Source: Anderseniella sp963759095 (GTDB lineage: Bacteria > Pseudomonadota > Alphaproteobacteria > Rhizobiales > Aestuariivirgaceae). Taken from it: a stretch of DNA of 64,000 bases. Under the pieces are notes generated by a model. It searched no databases, was not told the DNA's origin, and saw nothing but the letters and a program-made list of their open reading frames with translations. Shown one piece after another: positions 27,557 to 36,254 of the stretch. A program made the position numbers and the translations under genes. Numbering within the stretch: position 1 is the stretch's first letter; the number at the start of each line of letters is the position of its first letter. The stretch lies in the NCBI GenBank assembly GCA_963759095.1, contig CAVWYF010000040.1:1-64000 (forward strand), written 5' to 3'.

Positions 27557-30500
27557 GTGTCAGTATGGAGTAAATCTGTGTTCAAGGCGGCGGCGACAGT
27601 CAATTTTGACGTTTTCAATATTGGTGAAGCATATGAAAACAATGGGCTAATTGCCCTTGTTCCTGATACTGATATTGAACCAGGTTCGAGCTTTTCCATA
27701 CCACTGCCAGCGCTGCCCGACGGTGAAGCGCAGCTCTTCAGCTTTGAACCCAAAGAGGGTCTCGCAGCAGGCGAAGTGGTCGTTTTTGACACCATTAACG
27801 AAAAATTAATCTCTGTTGGCAAACAGGACGTTAACCCAGCCTGGACGCACATCGAGATTGTAATCGCGACGGTTGTGCCGGCTGAACTCTCCAATGGTGT
27901 AGAGCCGGCCGCGTCCGGCCTTGTATTCAATTCGCCAGCCTCTGCATTGACGGAATTCCCGATCGAGGCACCGGGCAACGGCGGCGGGCAAGTGGTTTTT
28001 GTTGATGCCACCGTCTCCAACTTTCAACAGATCGTCGATGGCATTGATCCGGGATTCGAAGTCCACGTCGTAGAGCTGGGTGTCGATGGCATTGCCTTTA
28101 TGGCATCCGTTCTTGAGGGACGGTCCGGCATTGATGCGGTACATATTATTTCCCACGGTGACGAAGGCGAGTTCCGTTTAGGTTCAAGTTTCATCGACCA
28201 GAGTAATATTGAAGGCCAGTACGCCGATGAACTGGCTTCCATTGGCGATGCTTTGGCTGAAAATGCCGACTTGCTTGTCTATGGTTGTGACTTCGGAACA
28301 GATGCTGCAGCGGTTGCAGCACTGGCTGCCGCAACCGGTGCTGACGTGGCCGCGTCGGATGATCTGACCGGTCATGTAAGCCGTGGTGCCGATTGGGACC
28401 TTGAAGTCCAGACCGGCGCTATCGAGGCGGGCACCCCGATCACTGCGCAACTGCAGCAGGAATGGTCCGGTATTCTGGGTAATTTCTCGCTGAATTGGGC
28501 CGACGCAGCAGTTGTCTGGACGGACGGCCAGACCGCCAACACATATACGCTCACCAGCACAACTGGTCAGACTGTTGATGTGACCGTCACCGTGGCGGAA
28601 GTTGTCAACTCTGCTGTTCCATACACATTCAACTCCCTCCAGTATCCCAGAGAAGATGTAACCGGCAACGGGACGGCATATTTTGGCGGTATTCACGATC
28701 TCGGCATTCTGACCGACCCGGGAAGCACCGGACAGGCCCAGATTTCCGTCACGATTGATTTCACCCTTGGCGGAACAGGGTCCGGCGGCACCCCGGTTTC
28801 GGTTGAAAACGTCAATTTCCTGATAACCGATATTGACTGGCGCGGCAGCAGCCGTGATCAGGTGGTTGTCAACACCGATAGCGGCACTGTCAGCCTGACT
28901 GCACTCAATACCACCGATCCGACAGTATCGACCAGCGGGAATGTGGCAACTGGAATTAATGATGGTGTCAACTCCAACAATGACGACCTGGGCTCCGTCA
29001 ATGCAAACATCAGCGGCGGGACGACGGGTATTACCCTGCTGTACGACGATATTATCGGTCTGCCGACCAATCCGAGCGTACGGGGAATCGGTGTGCTCGG
29101 CGGTTTCTCATTCTCCGCCGACATTCTGCCGGACCTCGGGACAACCGCAGAAGATGTGACGCTGAATGTAAACGCCGCAAACGGGGTGCTTGCCAATGAT
29201 GACAACACATCAGGCACCCATACGGTTCAAACTTTTACGATTGCCGGTGTAGCAGGCACTTTCACTGCCGGGCAAACCGCAAGCTTTGCCGAAGGCGATC
29301 TGAGCATAAATGATGACGGCAGCTACGTGTTCGTCCCTGCACAGGGGTTCACCGGCACTGTTCCGCAGGTGACGTACACGACACTGGACGGTGGTGCATC
29401 AGAGTCATCCACTCTGGACATTACCGTAACCCCGGATGGCACGCCGGACTGGAACATCACCGGCACTGCCAATGTCACTGAAGGCGACAGCGCCAGCTAC
29501 ACAATCAGTATCGATGAGGTGGACACCTTGTCTCCCGGTCAGTCGGTATCTGTTGACCTGTCGCTGGGTGACGTTGACACAACCAGCGCAGACTATGCGG
29601 ATTTTATCGCCTCAGTGACAGCCGCTGTTAATGCCGACCCCAACTATACCCTGGTGGGAAACACGCTCACCTATACCGAGCCTGCAGCCGTTGCATATTC
29701 GCAAAACTTCACCCCGGGCGGCGCTTCGGGCGCAATAAGTATTGTAGGACAGAGCGGAACAACAACCCTCAGCAACAGCAATTCGGACGACGCAACGGTT
29801 GCCACCGCAATCGGCTTTGGGTTTGACTATTTCGGCACATCCTATACTTCGATAAATGTCGACACCAATGGGTACGTCACATTCGGTGGTGCGCCCGGCA
29901 GTACATATAACAATGGCGATATTGGCGCCGGAAACGTGCTGGGCGGAAACCCTGCCATAGCAGCGTTCTGGGATGATCTCAGCCCCAATATTTCCGGCGA
30001 TATCTACGTCCGGACAATTGGTTCGCCGGGTTCCCAACAGTTCATCGTAGAGTGGAACAATGTGCCCTACTACAATGCAGGCAGCAGCGATGGCGGAACC
30101 GTCCAGCTGATTCTGGATGAAGCAACGGGCCAGATCGAGATATTGTATCTGGACACTGATTTTGCCGCAGGCGATACAAGCCATGATAATGGCGCAAGCG
30201 CGACAATCGGCATTCAGAACGGTACGGCCGGCTCCGGTACGGAATTCCTGCAGGACACTGCAAACGCCAGTTTGAACGGATTATCGCTGACCTATACGCC
30301 AAATAGCTCGTATGCACCGCTGACATTCACACTGGATACGGTGAACGATCCAGATTACGAAGGTGATGAAGACTACCAGATCACGCTGTCCAACCCGAAC
30401 AACAGCAACATCGGCACACCATCTGTGACGACGACAATTGTTGACGACGAAAACCCGCCAGTTGCTCAGGACGATGCCGAAACGACGGATCAGGACACAA

Positions 30501-31810
30501 TTGTCACCGACAATGTGCTTGCTGACAACGGCAATGGCGCAGACAGCGACCCGGACAGCGATCCTCTGACCGTGGCTGAAGTCAACGGCGCGGTGTTCAC
30601 GCCAGGCACACCGATTGGCCTGACCTCGGGTGCAGAAGTGACCATGCAGCCGAACGGCACATATGTGTACAATCCAAATGGTCAATATGACTATCTTGCT
30701 GCCGGCGAGTCCACGACGGACACGTTTACCTACACCATCTCAGACGGCACTGGCGGCACCGACACGGCGACCGTAACCATAACCATTACCGGCACGAACG
30801 ATGCACCGATCGATTTTGATGCCGGCCAAGCCTATGACATGGTTCAACTGTGCGCGGCTTATGGCGGCGAAATACAGGTGACCGCCGGTTCCGTCATTGC
30901 AGCGTTCCAGAATGTAGCTGATGCAGATGTAAACGACACTCACACCTATCGGATTGTTGACAACACCGGCACGCCGATTGTTGATCCGGATTTTGAAATT
31001 GTCGGCACTGAGTTACGCGTTAAGGCAGGCAATACGCTGCCGCCTGGCACAGCCAGCAGCCAGCAGGTTATTGTTCAGGTCGATGATGGCAATGGCGGTA
31101 CATTCGAACGCACCTTCAACTTCGACGTAAATCTGTACACCGGCTCATTTCAGGGCGATGGCAGCCGCGAGATGGCTGTTGGCACTTCCGGCAACGATGT
31201 CATGAGCGGCGGCGCCAGTGTTGATTATCTGTTCGGTGGCTCCGGCGATGATACCTTGCAGGGTGAAGCCGGCTTTGATGTTCTGGAAGGTGGTGCCGGC
31301 GCTGACATTCTTAACGGTGGTACATCAGGTGACACCGCGTCTTATACGTATTCCCAGTCCGGAGTTACTGCAGACATCGCCAACACGGCGGTTAATACAG
31401 GAGACGCAGCTGGTGACACCTATCTCAGCATCGAACACCTGCGCGGTTCGGCGTTTGACGACCAGTTATTCGGAGACAATACGTCCAATGTGATCTACGG
31501 GCGGGCTGGAGACGATCAAATCACGGGTCGTGGCGGCGACGACATTCTATTTGGCGAGGGCGGAAATGACGTGTTCGTATTCAATAGCGGTGATGGACAT
31601 GATGCAATTTACGATTTCACTGCGGGATCCGGTAGCGATGACGTCTTGGACCTGCAAAGCTTAGGCTTCAGCAACTTCTCGGAAATACAGGTAATTTTAT
31701 CACTCGATGCAAATGGTTGTGTCAACATCGTATTTGATGCGAACAACAGTATCACTCTGCACGGCGTTTCGGACGTCGCAGATTTGCATGTAGACGATTT
31801 TGTGCTCTAG
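27557..31810 (+). CDS. Large RTX-type secreted protein with DUF4347, Calx-beta, VCBS-like and calcium-binding repeats
   Basis: 1417 residues, very acidic and Asn/Thr/Gly-rich, no Sec signal. Order: DUF4347 domain (about 145-290; VVFVDATVSNFQQIVDGI, HIISHGDEGEFRLG, LLVYGCDFG); a beta-rich region; a cadherin/VCBS-like repeat (about 523-625); a Calx-beta-like domain that starts near 636 and finishes near 919-963 (NDPDYEGDEDYQITLSN). Between its halves lies a 200-residue insert with GFGFDYFGTSYTSINVDTNG and NPAIAAFWDDLSPNISGD. Then a VCBS repeat (967-1085), another cadherin-like repeat, and RTX nonapeptides (about 1208-1350; GGSGDDTLQGEAGFDVLEGG). The C-terminus ending VDDFVL fits type I secretion. 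GTG 27557 is taken as start; GTG 27578 is possible. No secretion genes are nearby. A role in adhesion or as an S-layer-like protein is an inference. Confidence 0.88.
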   Translation: MSVWSKSVFKAAATVNFDVFNIGEAYENNGLIALVPDTDIEPGSSFSIPLPALPDGEAQLFSFEPKEGLAAGEVVVFDTINEKLISVGKQDVNPAWTHIEIVIATVVPAELSNGVEPAASGLVFNSPASALTEFPIEAPGNGGGQVVFVDATVSNFQQIVDGIDPGFEVHVVELGVDGIAFMASVLEGRSGIDAVHIISHGDEGEFRLGSSFIDQSNIEGQYADELASIGDALAENADLLVYGCDFGTDAAAVAALAAATGADVAASDDLTGHVSRGADWDLEVQTGAIEAGTPITAQLQQEWSGILGNFSLNWADAAVVWTDGQTANTYTLTSTTGQTVDVTVTVAEVVNSAVPYTFNSLQYPREDVTGNGTAYFGGIHDLGILTDPGSTGQAQISVTIDFTLGGTGSGGTPVSVENVNFLITDIDWRGSSRDQVVVNTDSGTVSLTALNTTDPTVSTSGNVATGINDGVNSNNDDLGSVNANISGGTTGITLLYDDIIGLPTNPSVRGIGVLGGFSFSADILPDLGTTAEDVTLNVNAANGVLANDDNTSGTHTVQTFTIAGVAGTFTAGQTASFAEGDLSINDDGSYVFVPAQGFTGTVPQVTYTTLDGGASESSTLDITVTPDGTPDWNITGTANVTEGDSASYTISIDEVDTLSPGQSVSVDLSLGDVDTTSADYADFIASVTAAVNADPNYTLVGNTLTYTEPAAVAYSQNFTPGGASGAISIVGQSGTTTLSNSNSDDATVATAIGFGFDYFGTSYTSINVDTNGYVTFGGAPGSTYNNGDIGAGNVLGGNPAIAAFWDDLSPNISGDIYVRTIGSPGSQQFIVEWNNVPYYNAGSSDGGTVQLILDEATGQIEILYLDTDFAAGDTSHDNGASATIGIQNGTAGSGTEFLQDTANASLNGLSLTYTPNSSYAPLTFTLDTVNDPDYEGDEDYQITLSNPNNSNIGTPSVTTTIVDDENPPVAQDDAETTDQDTIVTDNVLADNGNGADSDPDSDPLTVAEVNGAVFTPGTPIGLTSGAEVTMQPNGTYVYNPNGQYDYLAAGESTTDTFTYTISDGTGGTDTATVTITITGTNDAPIDFDAGQAYDMVQLCAAYGGEIQVTAGSVIAAFQNVADADVNDTHTYRIVDNTGTPIVDPDFEIVGTELRVKAGNTLPPGTASSQQVIVQVDDGNGGTFERTFNFDVNLYTGSFQGDGSREMAVGTSGNDVMSGGASVDYLFGGSGDDTLQGEAGFDVLEGGAGADILNGGTSGDTASYTYSQSGVTADIANTAVNTGDAAGDTYLSIEHLRGSAFDDQLFGDNTSNVIYGRAGDDQITGRGGDDILFGEGGNDVFVFNSGDGHDAIYDFTAGSGSDDVLDLQSLGFSNFSEIQVILSLDANGCVNIVFDANNSITLHGVSDVADLHVDDFVL

Positions 31811-32228
31811 AAAACAATTCGCTCGTCTAGCAAGGAGAACCAGAGCCAAATCCCGTGTTACAGGGCGCGTCCGGCCCGCTTGCAGTCCCGGTCGCGGTCA
31901 ATTCTCTTATGGACAACACGGACAAAGTAGGTCTCGCCCATGATTGCCCGTACTGTGCCAGGCGCGATCGCTTTCCGCTTAGTTGAAATTCATCTGTGCA
32001 AGGGAACTGATGTGGCTCTTTCATTGGTCACCGCTTTTTCTGTCAACAGCAAATCAACCCATCATTCCGGGCAGTCTCTGCAACTACAACGAGCGCTCCC
32101 CGCAAGTCATCAACCAATAACGTGATTCGGCTCTTCGCAACACCGCTATTGTTGTGGCCGTTTCTGCAAGCGGAATGCCATACAAAAAGGGCTCAGCGAC
32201 GTTCAGTCACCAAGCCCTTTTTTCAAAC
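31811..32228. other. Intergenic region, 420 bases, nothing recognised
   Basis: It lies between the RTX gene and tRNA-Asn. I find no ORF with family similarity, no convincing terminator and no repeat. The short open frames here overlap each other on both strands and have no ribosome binding sites. Confidence 0.4.
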
Positions 32229-32303
32229 TGGCTCCCCGGGAGGGATTCGAACCCCCGACCGATCGGTTAACAGCCGATTGCTCTACCACTGAGCTACCGA
32301 GGA
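32229..32303 (-). tRNA. tRNA-Asn (GTT)
   Basis: The minus strand reads TCCTCGGTAGCTCAGTGGTA at the 5' end, anticodon arm ATCGGCTGTTAACCGAT with anticodon GTT, T-arm GGGGGTTCGAATCCCTC, and a 7-bp acceptor stem (one T-G wobble) with encoded CCA. The 75-base cloverleaf is complete. No integrase or 3' duplication is seen beside it. Confidence 0.95.
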
Positions 32304-32441
32304 AAGATGGCCTGCCTATAGCAGACAGTTTCGCGGTGTTAAAGCCCAATTTGGCACATTGTGTCACTAAGTTTGAAAACTCTTTAGATTCAGCCACCAA
32401 CACACTTGTATAGCTGTGATGCAATGGTTAGATGGCCGTCT

Positions 32442-32738
32442 ATGACAAGACGTGTTCGCATCGGCAATCATTCACTGAGAGTACCCGGCAGCCCGACAGC
32501 ACGCCGGTTGCTCGGCGCTGGCCTCGTTATTGGCGGGATACTGGGCTTTCTCCCGATACTGGGATTCTGGATGGTGCCGCTCGGCCTGCTTATCCTGTCT
32601 ATCGATTCCAGTATTGTCAGGCGCTGGCGGCGACGCATTGAAGTCAAACACGGGGCCTGGTTGAAGAAGCGCTATCCACGAATTGCTGGATTTCTGGGAC
32701 TTGCCAACAACGGCAATGGCAACAAGAAACAGGATTAG
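32442..32738 (+). CDS. Small membrane protein of unknown function
   Basis: 98 residues from ATG 32442 (MTRRVRIGNHSLRVPGSPTA). The open frame goes further upstream but has no ATG with a better context. Residues about 20-55 form one long hydrophobic hairpin (RLLGAGLVIGGILGFLP, then FWMVPLGLLILSID), followed by a very basic cytoplasmic tail (RRWRRRIEVKHGAWLKKRYP). Short proteins with this layout are widespread in Hyphomicrobiales without an assigned function. The stop is 3 bases before the AAC(3)-family gene, so the two are co-transcribed. Confidence 0.7.
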   Translation: MTRRVRIGNHSLRVPGSPTARRLLGAGLVIGGILGFLPILGFWMVPLGLLILSIDSSIVRRWRRRIEVKHGAWLKKRYPRIAGFLGLANNGNGNKKQD

Positions 32739-32741
32739 AGA

Positions 32742-33560
32742 ATGCCGCAGGCACAAAGGACTGACACATTGATCATCGGCAAAGACGACCTGGTGGCACA
32801 ACTGTCGGCGCTGGGTGTCGGACATGGCGACGGTATTTTTGTGCATACGGCGCTCGGACAGATCGGCCATGTCATTGGCGGCCCGAGAGGCCTGATAGAA
32901 GCCTTGATCGAGGTGGTTGGTGATCGCGGCCTGATCGGCATGCCGGGCTTCAGTCACGACGCTTATGATCCTGCCACTCTCATTGACGCCAACCTGTCTG
33001 AAGAAGAGCATCTGCATGTCCGGTCCCAGGTGCCCGGCTTCGACCCCGAACGTTCCGATGTGCGGCAGAACGGGACGGTTCCGGAAGCCTTCAGATGCTG
33101 GCCCGGTGTGGTCAGAAGCAACCATCCCACAAGCTCCGTTTTATTGCTGGGCCATGATGCTGCCGAGCTGGCCGCAGATCATGATCCGTTTGACTGGGCG
33201 ACCGGTCCCGAAACCCCGTGGGGGCGGCTGAGAAGCCGACCGGCCATGAAGATATTGCTGATCGGTGTAGGCTGGGACCGGTGCTCGGCTTTGCATGCTG
33301 CGGAAAGTGTTGCCACCCATCGCCGCACCATCCTGCGTGATATCAGGCATGGCGCGGACGGTACCTGGATCAAGGCGCCCGATGTGGAAGATGATCTGGG
33401 CCGTCTTTTCCTGCCGGCCGGCAAGGCCTGGGAGGAAACCGGCGCCGTGATCACCGGCACGATCGGCAACGCAGACTGCCGGCTCACCGGATATGGTCCG
33501 CTGGTGACATTTGCAGCCGACTGGATTGACCGGCAAAACCGCAAGAACGGTATTATCTGA
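32742..33560 (+). CDS. AAC(3)-family N-acetyltransferase
   Basis: 272 residues, the normal length of the antibiotic N-acetyltransferase (AAC(3)/YokD) family. It carries GHGDGIFVHTALGQIGHVIG near the N-terminus, VGDRGLIGMPGFSHDAYDP, the conserved RSNHPTSSVLLLGHDAAEL with the active-site His, and GVGWDRCSALHAAE in the C-terminal half. Family members acetylate amino groups using acetyl-CoA; many chromosomal members do not confer aminoglycoside resistance and act on unknown metabolites. It starts 3 bases after a small membrane protein gene. Resistance should not be assumed from sequence. Confidence 0.88.
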   Translation: MPQAQRTDTLIIGKDDLVAQLSALGVGHGDGIFVHTALGQIGHVIGGPRGLIEALIEVVGDRGLIGMPGFSHDAYDPATLIDANLSEEEHLHVRSQVPGFDPERSDVRQNGTVPEAFRCWPGVVRSNHPTSSVLLLGHDAAELAADHDPFDWATGPETPWGRLRSRPAMKILLIGVGWDRCSALHAAESVATHRRTILRDIRHGADGTWIKAPDVEDDLGRLFLPAGKAWEETGAVITGTIGNADCRLTGYGPLVTFAADWIDRQNRKNGII

Positions 33561-33664
33561 GCAGCGACGTGGCCTCGAGTACAAATGTCCAGATATGGCC
33601 GGTTGGCCGGCACCGCATCTCCTGCCGATCAGCCTGATCCGCTACCTGTTGCAGTATCCGCTGC

Positions 33665-34933
33665 CTAATCCAGTTTACCCGCTGCGTATGAAATAGCGTC
33701 GATGGTCTGCTCGATGTCGGTATCGGTCAGGGCCAGGCATGGATAGAGTTTGCCCGGTGACTTGAAGATGCCTTTTTCGCGCAGCAGCTTGTTGAAGCGC
33801 AGGTTTCGCGCTGCATCAGCCTTGTACACATCGCGATAATCCTTGATCTTCACCGATGTGAACAGCACGTCAAACAAGGTCGGATCACCGACGATCTGGT
33901 GATCGAACCCAGCCTTGCCGAGGTGCTCGGAGATGGCGTTCATCAGCGTCTTGCCAAGCTCACGCAGTTTGTCGTACTGGCCGGGGCGGCGCAGGATTTC
34001 CATGGTCTTCATGCCGGCAACCGCCGCAATCGGATTGCCGCTCAAGGTGCCCAATTGCATCAGGAAACCGTCGGCTCCGACCTTGGCCTTGTCGAAGTGC
34101 GCCATGATGTCGGCCTTGCCGGCAATGGCCGCCAGCGGGAATCCACCGCCGATGATCTTGCCGAGCGTGCACACATCCGGCGTGACACCGTAAAGCTCCT
34201 GCGCACCGCCATAGGCGAAGCGGAAGCCGGTCACGATCTCGTCGAACACCAGTACGATGCCGTGCCGGTCGCATTCCTCACGCAGCGCCTGAAGGAAACC
34301 CGGTGCCGGCGGAATGACCCGCTGCAGCGGTTCAACAATGATGCCGGCAATTTCGTGGCCATGCTCGGCAATCAGCGAGCGGGCAAACTCGATGTCGTTG
34401 AACGGGGCCACCAGCATTTCATCGCGCACGCCTGACGGAATGCCTGCAGAATCCGGCACGGCAAGCGGGAAATTGGTGAGCTTGTCCGGAGCCAAGCTCA
34501 TCTGGGCTTCAGCCGACATGCCGTGATAGCCGCCTTCGAATTTCATGATCTTGTCACGCCCGGTAAAGGCACGGGCCAGCCGCATGGCGTACATGTCGGC
34601 CTCACCGCCGGACGTCACATAACGGACCTGCTCGCCGCAGGCCATGGCATCGCAAATCTGCTCCGCCAGTTCGATGCCGGCGGCATTGTTGGCAAAGAAT
34701 GTGAGCCCCTTGGGTAATTGCTCGCTGACCGCATCGATCACCTCCGGGTGACCGTGACCCAGCAACATGGGACCTGAACCGATCAGGTAATCGACATACT
34801 CATTGCCGTCCTCATCCCAGACCCTGGAGCCCCTGCCTTCGCGAATGATGATGCCGGGATCGAAATTGCCGAACCCGCCTGCCGGCAGTACGGCGTTGGC
34901 CCGGTCAATCCAGCTAGCTTGCGATTTCATCAT
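33665..34933 (-). CDS. Class III aminotransferase (glutamate-1-semialdehyde aminomutase-like)
   Basis: 422 residues with the PLP fold-type I features of the HemL-like group: DEDGNEYVDYLIGSGPMLLG, GHPEVIDAV, FVTSGGEA-type segment YVTSGGEADMYAMRLARAFT, the Asp motif LVFDEIVTGFRFAYGG, and the PLP Lys in CTLGKIIGGGFPLAAIAG. The organism makes aminolevulinate with HemA, so a true HemL is not needed; this copy is more likely a catabolic transaminase for an amino acid or beta-amino acid. It is the distal gene of a minus-strand cluster with an MDR dehydrogenase and a dipeptide ABC importer. The substrate is unknown. Confidence 0.88.
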   Translation of the reverse strand: MMKSQASWIDRANAVLPAGGFGNFDPGIIIREGRGSRVWDEDGNEYVDYLIGSGPMLLGHGHPEVIDAVSEQLPKGLTFFANNAAGIELAEQICDAMACGEQVRYVTSGGEADMYAMRLARAFTGRDKIMKFEGGYHGMSAEAQMSLAPDKLTNFPLAVPDSAGIPSGVRDEMLVAPFNDIEFARSLIAEHGHEIAGIIVEPLQRVIPPAPGFLQALREECDRHGIVLVFDEIVTGFRFAYGGAQELYGVTPDVCTLGKIIGGGFPLAAIAGKADIMAHFDKAKVGADGFLMQLGTLSGNPIAAVAGMKTMEILRRPGQYDKLRELGKTLMNAISEHLGKAGFDHQIVGDPTLFDVLFTSVKIKDYRDVYKADAARNLRFNKLLREKGIFKSPGKLYPCLALTDTDIEQTIDAISYAAGKLD

Positions 34934-35037
34934 GATACTCCTGGTTCAAAACAGCGACAGTCGTGCCCTCATCCCACCCGGCCTGTACGGGTCTGCCAGT
35001 GGCAGTTGCTTCCGGTAGACGGAAAAGCGGGTAATCT

Positions 35038-36123
35038 TCATGTCACGGTTACCACGATATTGCCGGTATGCTTCTTGTCGATGAAGGCCTGCTGGGCCTC
35101 GTGAAGCTGCGCCAGCGGATAGGTCGCCGCAAGCGCCGGTTTCACCTCACCTCGTTCGATATAGCTGACCAGACCGGCAAACACGCCGGGCGGGACGATG
35201 GTCGCGCCGGTAAAGGTCAGGTCACGCAGATAGAAGGTTCTCAAGTCCATTTGCACCATCGGTCCGGCAATGGCGCCAGCACAAGTGTAGCGTCCGCCCC
35301 GGTCGAGCACGTCAATCAACTGGGGCCAGTAGCTGCCACCGACAACATCGGCCACGACGTTGACGGTGTCGCGGCCAACAGCCTGCTTCAGCGCCTGTTT
35401 GAGATTGTCCGGCGCCCGGTCCAGTATGGCATGCGGTTCAAACCCGGCCACCGCATCATGCTTTGATCTGCTGGCCATGGCGATGGTTGTCGCACCGCGC
35501 CGGTTGGCAAGCTGGATCAGCGCCGAGCCGACACCGCCGGACGCACCTGGAATGAGGACCGTGTCACCTGCTGCGACATTCGCCCGGTTGAGCATGTTCT
35601 CTGCGGTGACCCAGGAAGTGGCGAAGGTCGCCAGCTCCGCGTCGGAAAGGTTGCTGTCAATAGCATGAACATTGCGTGCGTCAGTCTTCACATACTCGGC
35701 AAATCCGCCATCGCACTCGGAGCCGAAATAGCCGGTCTTGGCCATGTTGAGCGGGTCGGTCCAATCGCGTACCCAAGTCTCAACCAGCACCCTTCGTCCC
35801 ATGAGCTTATCCGGCCCGGCGACCACCGTGCCGCAGACATCAGCGCCCTGGATGCGCGGGAATGTGATCGGTGCACCGCCCCAGGTGGCATCACCGTCGT
35901 CAGCGCTATCGAAGGCACCGCCGGTGGTATTCTCACTTACGCCCTTGGAGTACCATGCGGTGCGGGTGTTAACATCGGTGTTGTTGAGCCCGCAGGCATG
36001 CACCTTGACCAGCACTTCACCTGTGCCTGCAACCGGCACCGGCCAGTCCGTATGATAGACCAGCTTGTCCATATCGCCGTGACCCGTCAGCACGAATGCA
36101 TTCATTTTGCCGGGGATAGTCAT
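35038..36123 (-). CDS. Zinc-type alcohol dehydrogenase / quinone oxidoreductase (MDR family)
   Basis: 361 residues of the medium-chain dehydrogenase/reductase superfamily. The GroES-like part has VPVAGTGEVLVKVHACGLNN and GADVCGTVVAGPDKLMGRRV; the Rossmann part has LIPGASGGVGSALIQLANRR, typical of NADPH-dependent members. The structural-zinc Cys cluster of classical ADHs is missing, so it is closer to the quinone oxidoreductase branch. It begins about 130 bases after the ABC ATPase gene and about 100 bases before the aminotransferase gene on the same strand, fitting a catabolic cluster. The substrate cannot be told. Confidence 0.88.
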   Translation of the reverse strand: MTIPGKMNAFVLTGHGDMDKLVYHTDWPVPVAGTGEVLVKVHACGLNNTDVNTRTAWYSKGVSENTTGGAFDSADDGDATWGGAPITFPRIQGADVCGTVVAGPDKLMGRRVLVETWVRDWTDPLNMAKTGYFGSECDGGFAEYVKTDARNVHAIDSNLSDAELATFATSWVTAENMLNRANVAAGDTVLIPGASGGVGSALIQLANRRGATTIAMASRSKHDAVAGFEPHAILDRAPDNLKQALKQAVGRDTVNVVADVVGGSYWPQLIDVLDRGGRYTCAGAIAGPMVQMDLRTFYLRDLTFTGATIVPPGVFAGLVSYIERGEVKPALAATYPLAQLHEAQQAFIDKKHTGNIVVTVT

Positions 36124-36254
36124 CTGGCAGGCTCCAGTTCAGCATCAGTTCAGCGTAGCATGCTTTGCGGATCGCAGGCAGGTTCTCTCGGCACTTTCGC
36201 TGCACGCGGTTCACCGGCAATGACCGGCAAGGTAGTGGAAGAGCACAAACTGCT

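Noticed and set aside
32203..32424. 73-codon minus-strand frame over tRNA-Asn
   Set aside because: It translates the tRNA itself (the tell-tale GSSVVEQSAVNRSVGGSNPS pattern) and is not a gene.
33665..34933. The HemL-like aminotransferase as a heme-biosynthesis gene paired with hemA
   Set aside because: The organism has aminolevulinate synthase, so the C5-route aminomutase is not needed; context with an importer and a dehydrogenase fits catabolism better.
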